Shown: positions 1 to 5,175, counted from the stretch's first letter. The stretch: DNA of 6,927 nt from Candidatus Omnitrophota bacterium (GCA_003645745.1 QNCH01000088.1:1-6927), one strand, 5' to 3'. Program-made: numbers and translations. The notes: a model not told the origin generated them from the letters alone.

Positions 1-73
1 CTTAGGTCAGAACATTCCAATATAGGGCACAGGGAAACGCCTAAATTTTACAAACCAATTGCGTTTGAGTATA
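1..73 (+). repeat. Right end of the ~184-bp hairpin/MITE-like element (cut by window edge)
   Basis: The first 69 bases are identical to 3328-3396, inside the full element at 3217-3400; the match then continues as TATA versus CATA. It ends in the family's terminal repeat (ACAAACCAATTGCGTTTGAG-TATA). The left part lies outside the window, so its full length and left flank cannot be seen. It sits 16 bp beyond the stop codon of the minus-strand PilZ gene, in that gene's 3' untranslated region. Perfect identity over 69 bases between copies 3.3 kb apart suggests recent duplication or gene conversion (inference). Confidence 0.9.
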
Positions 74-89
74 GTACATTTTAGTATAA

Positions 90-476
90 TTAATTTGCGC
101 CAGCCCAAAAAGCCTGCTGAATATATCGTGCAATCAATTGCCTTTCAGAATCATTGATTTCTGAAAAAAAGAACCCTGCCTTATATTTAAAAGCACCCTT
201 TTGTTCAAATTCAGGTTCAATGCGCACAACTACCGCAGAGCAATCAATCTGATGCTGCTGCTTTTTGCCATTAACAACCAATGGCAAAAACATTGTCAGA
301 CTAAATTTTGTCATTACCGGGATAAAACAATCAACCTCACAAAAAAAACCAGAACAGCTAATATTTTTTGTCTCTAAATTTAAGGTTAATTCTTCATGCC
401 TGGCTTGTACAGAAAAATTTCCTGCAAACCTGGGATATGCCCTTTTTTCCTGCTGATTATTACTTTTTTTATTCAT
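90..476 (-). CDS. PilZ-domain protein, probable cyclic-di-GMP receptor
   Basis: This is a 128-residue cytosolic protein that is essentially a single PilZ domain. The family's c-di-GMP-binding signature is visible: R12 and R16 of the RxxxR loop (RAYPR) and the NxSxxG motif at residues 38-43 (NISCSG), followed by beta strands ending near residue 104 and a C-terminal helix (residues 107-124). PilZ proteins bind c-di-GMP and change motility, surface or secretion functions; no effector domain is fused here, so the partner is unknown. The first ten residues are polar and probably disordered. The ATG start lies 9 bp after the stop of the upstream zinc-finger gene, suggesting co-transcription. Only a weak purine-rich ribosome-binding site precedes it. 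Family assignment is firm; the process controlled is not known. Confidence 0.88.
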   Translation of the reverse strand: MNKKSNNQQEKRAYPRFAGNFSVQARHEELTLNLETKNISCSGFFCEVDCFIPVMTKFSLTMFLPLVVNGKKQQHQIDCSAVVVRIEPEFEQKGAFKYKAGFFFSEINDSERQLIARYIQQAFWAGAN

Positions 477-485
477 CTTCTAACT

Positions 486-731
486 TTACTTCCGCTCTAC
501 TGCTGCAGCTTGTTTTTTTTCTTCTTCTTTTTTCTTAAAATTTTTCCAGCATTTTTTATTACAAAAAAACTTCATATTTCGGTAATAACGAATTTTACCA
601 ATTGCTTTTTTACATGCAGCGCAATTCTTAGGAATTTCCACCTTTGGCGGGCATTGTTTAACCTTAGCAGCTGATGCCTTTGTTTCAACTTGCGCAACTT
701 CTTTTTCTGTCTGAATCTGTTCTTCCGCCAT
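486..731 (-). CDS. Small TRASH/YHS-like zinc-finger protein (hypothetical)
   Basis: The 81-residue protein has a Glu/Lys/Ala-rich N-terminus (about residues 1-25), a metal-binding core and a highly charged Lys/Glu tail. The core has a CxxC pair (C37, C40), then a YYRNMKFFC segment and a CxxxC pair (C57, C61) followed by WKNF. This spacing and the 'FC...C...F' ending resemble TRASH/YHS-type zinc fingers, which bind metal or mediate protein contacts; another Cys is at 27. I chose the ATG at 731 over an in-frame GTG at 752 because a good ribosome-binding site (AAGGAG, about 745-750) lies 10 bp before this ATG and would be inside the coding region of the longer form. It precedes the PilZ gene by 9 bp, probably in one transcript. 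The 127-bp spacer upstream has a TATGAT -10-like hexamer (755-760, minus strand) but no convincing -35. Function is unknown. Confidence 0.72.
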   Translation of the reverse strand: MAEEQIQTEKEVAQVETKASAAKVKQCPPKVEIPKNCAACKKAIGKIRYYRNMKFFCNKKCWKNFKKKEEEKKQAAAVERK

Positions 732-858
732 AACTAACCTACTCCTTTTCACAAATCATATTCAGGCTGTGCATTAAACAAACTTGCCGCACATTCGCCA
801 ACCATTGTGGTTTACAATTGCAGCAACGCAGTTTCCTACTCAAACCATAAATAAAAAA

Positions 859-1092
859 TTAACTTTTTTTGCCTCTCCTTGCCATTTTCGCTTTTGAAAT
901 ATCGCCCTGTTTATCAATATAATAAAGATATCCAGATTCTCTGACTACCCCGGCAGTAAACACTTTTTCCTGGGCTCCGCCTTTTACTCCGCCTCTTGCC
1001 ATTTTCGCCCTGGAGATATCACCTTGTTTGTCCAAAAAATAAAGATATCCCTTTTCCCTGGTAATCCCTGCCTGCGTCACTTTTTCTGCCAC
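859..1092 (-). CDS. Small protein of two tandem 33-residue GYLYFLDKQGDIS units (hypothetical)
   Basis: The 77-residue protein consists of two copies of one unit, residues 3-35 and 42-74, identical at 24 of 33 positions by my count and joined by a short Gly-rich linker. Each has the core G-Y-L-Y-[FY]-[LI]-D-K-Q-G-D-I-S-[RK]-A-K-M-A-R, which reads as two beta strands around a DKQGD turn and then a basic tail. I recall similar single units in small proteins of uncultured bacteria, but know no assigned function. The protein is strongly basic with no signal peptide or membrane segment, so binding to nucleic acid or the ribosome is possible (inference). The start is GTG, chosen because a strong AAGGAGG site lies 7 bp upstream. 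The repeat is visible at the DNA level with a 117-bp period, so it arose by in-frame duplication. Confidence 0.75.
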   Translation of the reverse strand: MAEKVTQAGITREKGYLYFLDKQGDISRAKMARGGVKGGAQEKVFTAGVVRESGYLYYIDKQGDISKAKMARRGKKS

Positions 1093-1147
1093 TTTAACAC
1101 CTCCTTATTAAAAACAACAACATCATAAAAAATTAACCCTGCAGCCT

Positions 1148-1237
1148 TATACTCTGCGTGGCCATAAATTGTGCTTTTAGCATCTCACCTTCAGCCCGTC
1201 TTTAGCCGATTCCCTATTTATGACCGCGCAGAGTATA
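1148..1237. repeat. 90-bp inverted-repeat element with 22-bp ends (TATACTCTGCG...), MITE-like
   Basis: The ends at 1148-1169 (starts TATACTCTGCGTGGCC) and 1216-1237 are inverted repeats matching at 20 of 22 positions, separated by 46 bases. Both outer ends read TATACTC, the same six to seven bases that begin the larger elements in this window; the rest of the sequence differs. Its right end overlaps the 3' end of the DUF6485-type gene and supplies residues 61-65 and the stop codon. No T-run follows on the minus strand, so it does not look like an ordinary rho-independent terminator, although it could form a stable hairpin at the end of the nad operon transcript. Confidence 0.7.
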
Positions 1238-1415
1238 TAAAAAATTCCACACTACGATCATAAGTACGTTCTGCTTCCTTGCTAAAAAAACAAGCTGGTA
1301 ATTCATTCATCCCGCGATGATAACTAATACATTCACAACATTTGCCTTTACGCGCGCAAGGCTCATAAGTGCAATTACATTTTTTTAAATTTTCTTCCCT
1401 TTGAGGACAATCCAT
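1218..1415 (-). CDS. DUF6485-type small cysteine-rich protein
   Basis: The 65-residue protein has eight cysteines (3, 13, 15, 20, 26, 27, 29, 42) in the pattern CNCTYEPCARKGKCCEC, followed by a YHRGMNELPACFF segment and a C-terminal TYDRSVEFFI. I recognise this as the DUF6485 pattern; the function is uncharacterised, and the cysteines suggest a metal or iron-sulfur site (inference). The ATG lies 3 bp after the nadX stop with an AGGAA site in the end of nadX, so it is the third gene of the nadA-nadX operon and is probably translationally coupled. NadA needs a [4Fe-4S] cluster, so a metal-linked partner role is conceivable but unproven. The last five residues (YSARS) and stop are encoded by the end of the 90-bp inverted repeat, so the natural C-terminus may have been replaced. 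Confidence 0.8.
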   Translation of the reverse strand: MDCPQREENLKKCNCTYEPCARKGKCCECISYHRGMNELPACFFSKEAERTYDRSVEFFIYSARS

Positions 1416-1418
1416 ATT

Positions 1419-2225
1419 TTAAGTTCCTATTTTCACTTTATTTAATATCCTCTCAAACGCAGCTAAAGCGGAAAACATTGCCAGTTTACTTGTTTTTTTG
1501 TTTAACTCAGAAGGAACATTCTCTGTACAACATACTATTTTACCAAAATCTCCCAGAATTTCAATAGTATGTATATTTTTGCTAATCAACCTGGACGCAA
1601 TAATTTTAACCTTTGTTTTTTTTGCCCCTATGCCTGCCAAACTTAAGATAGCTGCGACATTAATATTTTTAGGAAAACCTAAAACTGCCTTTGCCGCAGA
1701 TCCTTCAAAAATAACTGCTTCAGTTTTAATTTTACTTAAGTCAATATTTTTTTTCCGAATATATTCTGCTCCTGTAAGCCCCTGCACAGGCTTTTTAGTA
1801 ATCAAAACCACTTTTTTTATCTTACCCATTCGCGCTGCTTTTAAAGCATCCAGCCCGGCAACAGCTCCGCTTGGAATATACAAATTTATTCTCTGTTTTA
1901 CTGCTTGCTCAATAAGTTCCGGATGATTTACTAATGCCCCCACACTCATAACCATTATTTCCCGTTTAAACTTTAATGCCTGCTCAACAACACAAACCGC
2001 AAATTCAGCAGTACAAGCTTCAATAATTAAATCAGACTTTTCCACTAATTCTGCTAAAGAATATCTCTTTAGCTTACATTTTAACTTAGCGCTTAATTCT
2101 TTAACCTTCAAATCATCAAGTTCACAAACTCCAGCTATCTTAACCGCAGGCTGATAATTTCTGACAATTGCCTGCAAAAGATATGAACCTATGGCACCGC
2201 AGCCAACAATCCCAACTTTAAACAT
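1419..2225 (-). CDS. nadX: L-aspartate dehydrogenase (NadX)
   Basis: The enzyme oxidises L-aspartate with NAD(P)+ to iminoaspartate, the substrate of quinolinate synthase, replacing the FAD-dependent oxidase NadB. The N-terminal Rossmann fold has GCGAIG at residues 8-13. Other family features are the SVGAL stretch (94-98), IPSGAVAGLDAL (117-128), FPKNINVAA (184-192), the NIHTIEILGDFG segment with H219, which corresponds to the conserved His of the family, and a C-terminal EN-x-PS-x-x-NKKTS motif near 235-246. At 268 residues it is slightly longer than the archaeal and Thermotoga enzymes I recall (about 240). The ATG start is 3 bp after the nadA stop, with a GAGGAG site in the end of nadA; the pairing with nadA strongly supports the function. 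No nadB or nadC is visible here. Confidence 0.93.
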   Translation of the reverse strand: MFKVGIVGCGAIGSYLLQAIVRNYQPAVKIAGVCELDDLKVKELSAKLKCKLKRYSLAELVEKSDLIIEACTAEFAVCVVEQALKFKREIMVMSVGALVNHPELIEQAVKQRINLYIPSGAVAGLDALKAARMGKIKKVVLITKKPVQGLTGAEYIRKKNIDLSKIKTEAVIFEGSAAKAVLGFPKNINVAAILSLAGIGAKKTKVKIIASRLISKNIHTIEILGDFGKIVCCTENVPSELNKKTSKLAMFSALAAFERILNKVKIGT

Positions 2226-2228
2226 TAA

Positions 2229-3176
2229 CTATACTCCTCTTTTAGGCAAAATTGAAGTCATAAGTTGCAATGCTTTTTTTGCTTTATCCCGGATTCTGCT
2301 TTCAACTCTAACTTCAAACACCATATTTTCCAGGCTATTAACTATAGATTCTAAAGTTATCAACTTCATATCAGGGCAAATAAATTTTTTGCTTGGGCAA
2401 TAAAACTTTTTCAAAGGGATTTCTTTTTTTAAGCGGCAAATCATATCCTGTTCTGTGCCCACAATAAACTCCAGCACGTTTGAATGCGCCGCATAATGCA
2501 AAATACCACTTGTAGATCCAACATAATCAGCATGCCTTAAAATTTTCTGGCAACATTCAGGATGGGCAATAAACTCAGCCCGCTTATACTTATTTTTAGC
2601 CTGTGTAATTTCTATTTCCAGCACATCTGTATGTGTAGGGCAATGCCCCTGCCAGAGGATAATCTTTTTCTCAGGCAATTTCGCCTGCACATACGCGCCA
2701 AGATTTTTATCCGGCACAAAAATTATCTGCTCCTGCGGCAAAGAATTTACCACTTCAACCGCATTTCCTGAAGTACAGCACAAATCACTTTCCGCTTTTA
2801 TTTCAGCAGATGAATTTACATAACAAACTACAGGTACTTTGGGAAACTTTTGTTTTAAAGACCTTAAATCTGTAAGATTAATTGTCTTAGCTAAAGCACA
2901 TCCTGCTTCTTTTACAGGTAAAAGAATTTTTTTATTTGGGCTTAAAATGGACGCGGTCTCTGCCATAAAAAGCACACCGCAAAAAACTACAATCTCTGTA
3001 TCAAGTTTAGAAACTGCCCTGCTCAGTTCCAGAGAATCCCCTAAGATATCAGCGATTTCCTGTACTTCACAACTCTGATAATTATGCGCGACAATTACCG
3101 CATGCTTTTGTTTCTTTAAACTGACAATTTTATCTTTTAACTTTTCTATTTGCTGCGTTGTTTTAACATCTAGCAT
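2229..3176 (-). CDS. nadA: Quinolinate synthase (NadA), [4Fe-4S] enzyme
   Basis: NadA condenses iminoaspartate with dihydroxyacetone phosphate to quinolinate in NAD biosynthesis. The 315-residue length fits the family's short class. The three cluster-ligand cysteines are in the expected contexts: C66 (FCGVLFMAETA), C179 (WQGHCPTH) and C267 (FICPDM). Substrate-binding motifs are also present: AHNYQ (30-34), the NSSAEIKAESD stretch (121-131) with CTSGNA after it, HPEC (205-208) and GSTSG (220-224). All key residues appear intact. The ATG has a modest AGGGA site about 9 bp upstream. It is the first gene of the nadA-nadX-DUF6485 operon. Upstream on its own strand come 40 bp of spacer, then the 184-bp hairpin element, then a sigma70-like promoter, so its mRNA leader probably contains the element. 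Confidence 0.96.
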   Translation of the reverse strand: MLDVKTTQQIEKLKDKIVSLKKQKHAVIVAHNYQSCEVQEIADILGDSLELSRAVSKLDTEIVVFCGVLFMAETASILSPNKKILLPVKEAGCALAKTINLTDLRSLKQKFPKVPVVCYVNSSAEIKAESDLCCTSGNAVEVVNSLPQEQIIFVPDKNLGAYVQAKLPEKKIILWQGHCPTHTDVLEIEITQAKNKYKRAEFIAHPECCQKILRHADYVGSTSGILHYAAHSNVLEFIVGTEQDMICRLKKEIPLKKFYCPSKKFICPDMKLITLESIVNSLENMVFEVRVESRIRDKAKKALQLMTSILPKRGV

Positions 3177-3216
3177 TAAGACATTCCCTATTTTTTAGAA
3201 ACAACATAGTTATATC

Positions 3217-3400
3217 TATACTCAAACGTAATTGGTTTGTAATTTTATGACATTCCCCTCACACTGCATCTTGAAACGTTCTTCATTCGCAAATCATTAA
3301 GTGCGGCAAGCTGCGCCTGCGGTTTGACTTAGGTCAGAACATTCCAATATAGGGCACAGGGAAACGCCTAAATTTTACAAACCAATTGCGTTTGAGCATA
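3217..3400 (+). repeat. Full-length ~184-bp hairpin/MITE-like element, copy A
   Basis: The terminal inverted repeats are 3217-3240 (TATACTCAAACGTAATTGG...) and 3377-3400, matching at 22 of 24 positions. A second full copy (4424-4606, reverse orientation) is roughly 80% identical by eye, including an identical 29-bp block (3256-3284 here, 4540-4568 there) and the shared segments TGCGCCTGCGGTTTG and AGGGCACAGGGAAACG. A partial copy is at 1-73. The two arms also pair imperfectly inside the ends, so the whole element can fold into one long hairpin. It has no reading frame of note. Flanking TA dinucleotides fit a TA target duplication (Tc1/mariner-like), but these cannot be told apart from conserved terminal bases. 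This and the spacer element that follows fill the 445-bp gap between gpmA and nadA. Confidence 0.9.
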
Positions 3401-3414
3401 TCTCAACTTATCCC

Positions 3415-3443
3415 TTTATAATACAAAAAAACAACAATTTCAA
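3415..3443 (-). promoter_or_regulatory. Candidate sigma70-like promoter for nadA operon
   Basis: On the minus strand, -35 TTGAAA (3443-3438) and -10 TATAAA (3420-3415) are separated by exactly 17 bp. Initiation would be expected near 3408, just before the hairpin element whose end is at 3400. The leader to the nadA ATG would be about 230 nt and contain the whole element. This is a pattern match only; AT-rich spacers give chance hits, but both hexamers and the spacer are close to consensus. Confidence 0.5.
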
Positions 3444-3458
3444 GTTAATCTTTACGAT

Positions 3459-3611
3459 TATACTCAAATGTAATAGACCTGCAATTTTTTAGCGGGAATC
3501 CAGCAGTCTACCATCAACGCTCTAAAGCAAAGTCCTGTTCTTTTTACTCGCTAATATAGAAACGTAATATTGTTTCATAAGATATACCCAAACCAATTAC
3601 GTTTGAGTATA
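3459..3611. repeat. 153-bp element with the same terminal repeats but a different interior, copy B
   Basis: The left end (3459, TATACTCAAATGTAATAG) and right end (3611 inward, TATACTCAAACGTAATTGG on the reverse strand) share the terminal sequence of the 184-bp family, but the 100-odd bases between do not resemble it. A TTAGCG...CGCTAA pair near the two ends gives a little more inverted symmetry. It lies 10 bp past the gpmA stop codon, so it would be transcribed into the gpmA 3' region and could act as an end-of-transcript hairpin. Sharing ends but not interior is typical of non-autonomous elements moved by one transposase (inference). Between it and copy A are 58 bp holding the nadA promoter candidate. 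Confidence 0.75.
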
Positions 3612-3621
3612 ATATTTAGTT

Positions 3622-4374
3622 TTATTTAGCTTTCCCCTGATTAGCTACTTTATCCATTGCTTTTTTTATTGCGTCAGCATCCCCAAGGTAGTAATGTTCT
3701 AAAGGTTTTAAATCAGCATCCAATTTATAGACCAGAGGTACCCCTGTAGGGATATTTAAAGAAACTATTTGCTCATCTGAAACATTATCTAAATATTTTA
3801 CCAATGCCCTTAAGCTGTTTCCATGCGCGGCAATCAGCACTTTTTCACCTGCTTTTATTGCCGGGACTATTGTCTGGTGCCAATAAGGCAAAAACCTTGC
3901 TACTGTGTCTTTTAAGCATTCTGTACACGGTAAATCCTGTGCTTCTAAACTATTATAGCGCGGATCATTTCCTGGATAACGCGGATCTGTTTTTTCTAAT
4001 AACTGCGGAGGGATATCATAACTTCTGCGCCAAACAAGCACTTGTTTGTCTCCATATTTTTGCGCGGTTTCTGCTTTATTTAACCCCTGTAATGCCCCAT
4101 AATGCCTTTCATTTAATCTCCAGCACCTACGTACAGGAATCCACATTAAATCCATCTCATCTAAAGTAATCCATAAAGTCCTGATTGCGCGTTTTAAAAC
4201 AGAAGTAAACGCAATACTAAATTCAAACTTTTCCTGTTTTAAAAGTTTTCCTGCCTGATGCGCCTCGATTACACCTTTTTCCGATAAATCAACATCAGTC
4301 CAACCGGTAAATTTATTTTCTTTATTCCAAACACTTTCTCCATGCCTCAATAATACTAAAGTTATCGGTTCCAT
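3622..4374 (-). CDS. gpmA: 2,3-bisphosphoglycerate-dependent phosphoglycerate mutase (GpmA)
   Basis: This cytosolic glycolytic/gluconeogenic enzyme interconverts 3- and 2-phosphoglycerate through a phosphohistidine. The catalytic set is complete: LRHGES with H11 and R10 (residues 9-14), TSVLKRAIRT (57-66, R62), the acid E89 in NERHYGALQGLNKAET, and H184 in AAHGNSLRALVKYLD. Length is 250 residues, the same as E. coli GpmA as I remember it, and the C-terminus ends in the same VANQGKAK; the resemblance is high throughout, which could reflect strong conservation or horizontal transfer. The ATG is supported by a strong GGAGG site 7 bp upstream. It appears monocistronic: inverted-repeat elements lie on both sides, and a TAGACA-17-TATAAT promoter lies upstream beyond element C. 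Confidence 0.97.
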   Translation of the reverse strand: MEPITLVLLRHGESVWNKENKFTGWTDVDLSEKGVIEAHQAGKLLKQEKFEFSIAFTSVLKRAIRTLWITLDEMDLMWIPVRRCWRLNERHYGALQGLNKAETAQKYGDKQVLVWRRSYDIPPQLLEKTDPRYPGNDPRYNSLEAQDLPCTECLKDTVARFLPYWHQTIVPAIKAGEKVLIAAHGNSLRALVKYLDNVSDEQIVSLNIPTGVPLVYKLDADLKPLEHYYLGDADAIKKAMDKVANQGKAK

Positions 4375-4423
4375 AAGTTAGCCTCCATTTCTAAAATTTA
4401 TCTACTGTTACGAAATCTACTTT

Positions 4424-4606
4424 TACACTCAAACGTAATAGATTTATAAAATTTAGACGTTTCCCTGTGCCCTAGGTTGAAACGTTCCGACCTAAGACAA
4501 ACCGCAGGCGCAACGCGCTGCTCCTAAGGTTTAGCGATAGAAGAACGTTTCAAGATGCAGTGTGAGGGAGCGTCATAAAATTGCAAACCTATTACGTTTA
4601 AGTATA
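4424..4606 (-). repeat. Full-length ~183-bp hairpin/MITE-like element, copy C (inverted)
   Basis: The reverse complement of this stretch aligns end to end with 3217-3400, including the terminal repeats (TACACTCAAACGTAAT at the left, ATTACGTTTAAGTATA at the right), an identical 29-bp block at 4540-4568, and the central GC-rich CCGCAGGCGCA region, which forms its own small hairpin flanked by AAACC and GGTTT. It lies between the gpmA promoter candidate (4616-4644) and the gpmA ribosome-binding site, and upstream of the divergent hup gene. Orientation relative to the downstream gene is opposite to that of copy A relative to nadA. Confidence 0.9.
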
Positions 4607-4615
4607 ACAACAATT

Positions 4616-4644
4616 ATTATAATCAGTAAATCTTCAGATGTCTA
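4616..4644 (-). promoter_or_regulatory. Strong candidate sigma70-like promoter for gpmA
   Basis: On the minus strand, -35 TAGACA (4644-4639) and -10 TATAAT (4621-4616) have a 17-bp spacer: five of six and six of six consensus positions. Initiation would be near 4609, three bases from the end of element C (4606). The gpmA leader would then be about 235 nt and consist mostly of the element. This is a pattern match, but one of the best in the window. Confidence 0.6.
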
Positions 4645-4736
4645 TAAAAAACCTATTTTAAAAGTAATTGGTGAATAGAATAGAGGTATTAGCATTTTTT
4701 AAAAATAATAATAAGTTTTATATATGCATTCTTTAT

Positions 4737-4765
4737 TTGATTTTAGCTGTTATTTTTGGTATATT
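4737..4765 (+). promoter_or_regulatory. Candidate sigma70-like promoter for hup
   Basis: -35 TTGATT (4737-4742) and -10 TATATT (4760-4765) are separated by 17 bp on the plus strand. Initiation near 4772 would give a hup leader of about 73 nt that includes a possible 15-codon upstream reading frame. The rest of the 470-bp spacer between gpmA and hup holds element C (4424-4606), the divergent gpmA promoter, and AT-rich sequence in which I see nothing else. Confidence 0.5.
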
Positions 4766-4804
4766 AATCTTACACGCATTGATTTCAGCAGACTGGAGAG
4801 TTAT

Positions 4805-4852
4805 ATGGAAGTAAAAAACAGATATAGAAAGGAGGTGATTAAACTTGAATAA
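4805..4852 (+). CDS. Possible 15-codon leader ORF overlapping the hup start
   Basis: An ATG with a well-placed GGAG site 6 bp upstream opens a frame encoding MEVKNRYRKEVIKLE, ending in TAA at 4850-4852. It overlaps the hup TTG start (4845-4847) by 8 nt in another frame, and the hup Shine-Dalgarno lies inside it. Ribosomes on this frame would cover, and then terminate next to, the hup start, an arrangement that could couple or repress hup translation. No homology is recognised, and it may be chance in AT-rich DNA. Confidence 0.35.
   Translation: MEVKNRYRKEVIKLE
4829..4839 (+). promoter_or_regulatory. Extended Shine-Dalgarno of hup
   Basis: AAGGAGGTGAT matches the full bacterial anti-Shine-Dalgarno sequence over 11 bases, with 9 bp from GGAGG to the TTG. 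It decides the non-ATG start of hup and predicts strong initiation despite the TTG codon. Confidence 0.85.
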
Positions 4853-5114
4853 AGCTGAATTGATTGCTGAAGTAGCAAAAATTACTACAACAAAAAAGCA
4901 AGCAGCAGAAGCGGTAGAAGCAGTTTTAGATGCGATCAAAAAGACTTTGAAGAAAAAGAAAGAAGTCGCTCTTATTGGCTTTGGTACATTTAAAGTAGTA
5001 AAGAGAAAAGCCAGAATGGGACAAAATCCGCAAACCGGTGAAAAAATAAAAATCGCAGCTAAAAAAGTTCCTGTGTTTAAACCTGGCAAAGCATTAAAAG
5101 AATTAGTAAATTAG
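4845..5114 (+). CDS. hup: HU-family DNA-binding protein
   Basis: This 89-residue HU/IHF-fold histone-like protein dimerises, bends DNA and compacts the nucleoid. It has the usual layout: an N-terminal helical dimerisation half (MNKAELIAEVAKI...), the GFGTF turn at residues 45-49, and a beta-arm with NPQTGE at 61-66, where the conserved Pro intercalates into DNA; it ends in VPVFKPGKALKELVN. The usual Arg before the NP is Gln (Q60), a mild deviation at the arm tip. It is rich in Lys (KKTLKKKKE at 32-40). The start is TTG, fixed by a perfect extended Shine-Dalgarno; no in-frame ATG or GTG is better placed. It is followed by a long-stem terminator and preceded by a promoter and a possible leader ORF. 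It could equally be named an IHF-like paralogue, but length and sequence favour HU. Confidence 0.95.
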   Translation: MNKAELIAEVAKITTTKKQAAEAVEAVLDAIKKTLKKKKEVALIGFGTFKVVKRKARMGQNPQTGEKIKIAAKKVPVFKPGKALKELVN

Positions 5115-5127
5115 TACAGAAACAATG

Positions 5128-5175
5128 TTTAATAAAAAAGAGCATGCAAAAAAAAGTATGCTCTTTTTTATTAAA
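5128..5175 (+). terminator. Long-stem rho-independent terminator after hup
   Basis: A 20-bp stem (5128-5147 with 5156-5175, including one G-T pair) encloses an eight-A loop. The core is AAAAAAGAGCATGC / GTATGCTCTTTTTT. The T-run belongs to the 3' arm and is followed by ATTAAAAAC. The A-run on the 5' arm makes it usable in both directions. It begins 13 bp after the hup stop and ends 17 bp before the dus start codon. Confidence 0.85.

Noticed and set aside
265..674. Plus-strand frames with Phe/Leu-rich, membrane-like products opposite the PilZ and zinc-finger genes
   Set aside because: The poly-Phe runs are complements of Lys-rich codons in the real minus-strand genes.
486..752. Longer form of the zinc-finger gene from a GTG at 752
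   Set aside because: The only good Shine-Dalgarno (AAGGAG) would fall in codons 2-4 of this form; it is placed for the ATG at 731 instead.
732..858. Another degraded copy of the hairpin element (GTTTGAGTA and GTGCGGCAAG are shared)
   Set aside because: Only two matches of about 10 bases, with no terminal inverted repeats, so chance cannot be excluded.
1498..1926. 142-codon plus-strand frame inside nadX
   Set aside because: It lies opposite conserved NadX motifs and looks like a shadow frame of AT-rich coding DNA.
3177..3408. NAD-sensing riboswitch in the nadA leader
   Set aside because: The leader is accounted for by the repeat element, which also precedes gpmA; I do not recognise a known riboswitch core.
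3217..3611. CRISPR array or tandem repeat
   Set aside because: The repeated sequences are inverted ends of separate elements with irregular spacing, not short direct repeats with unique spacers.
4733..5089. 118-codon minus-strand frame opposite hup
   Set aside because: It is the complement of a clear HU gene, with no recognisable family and no support from spacing or a ribosome-binding site.
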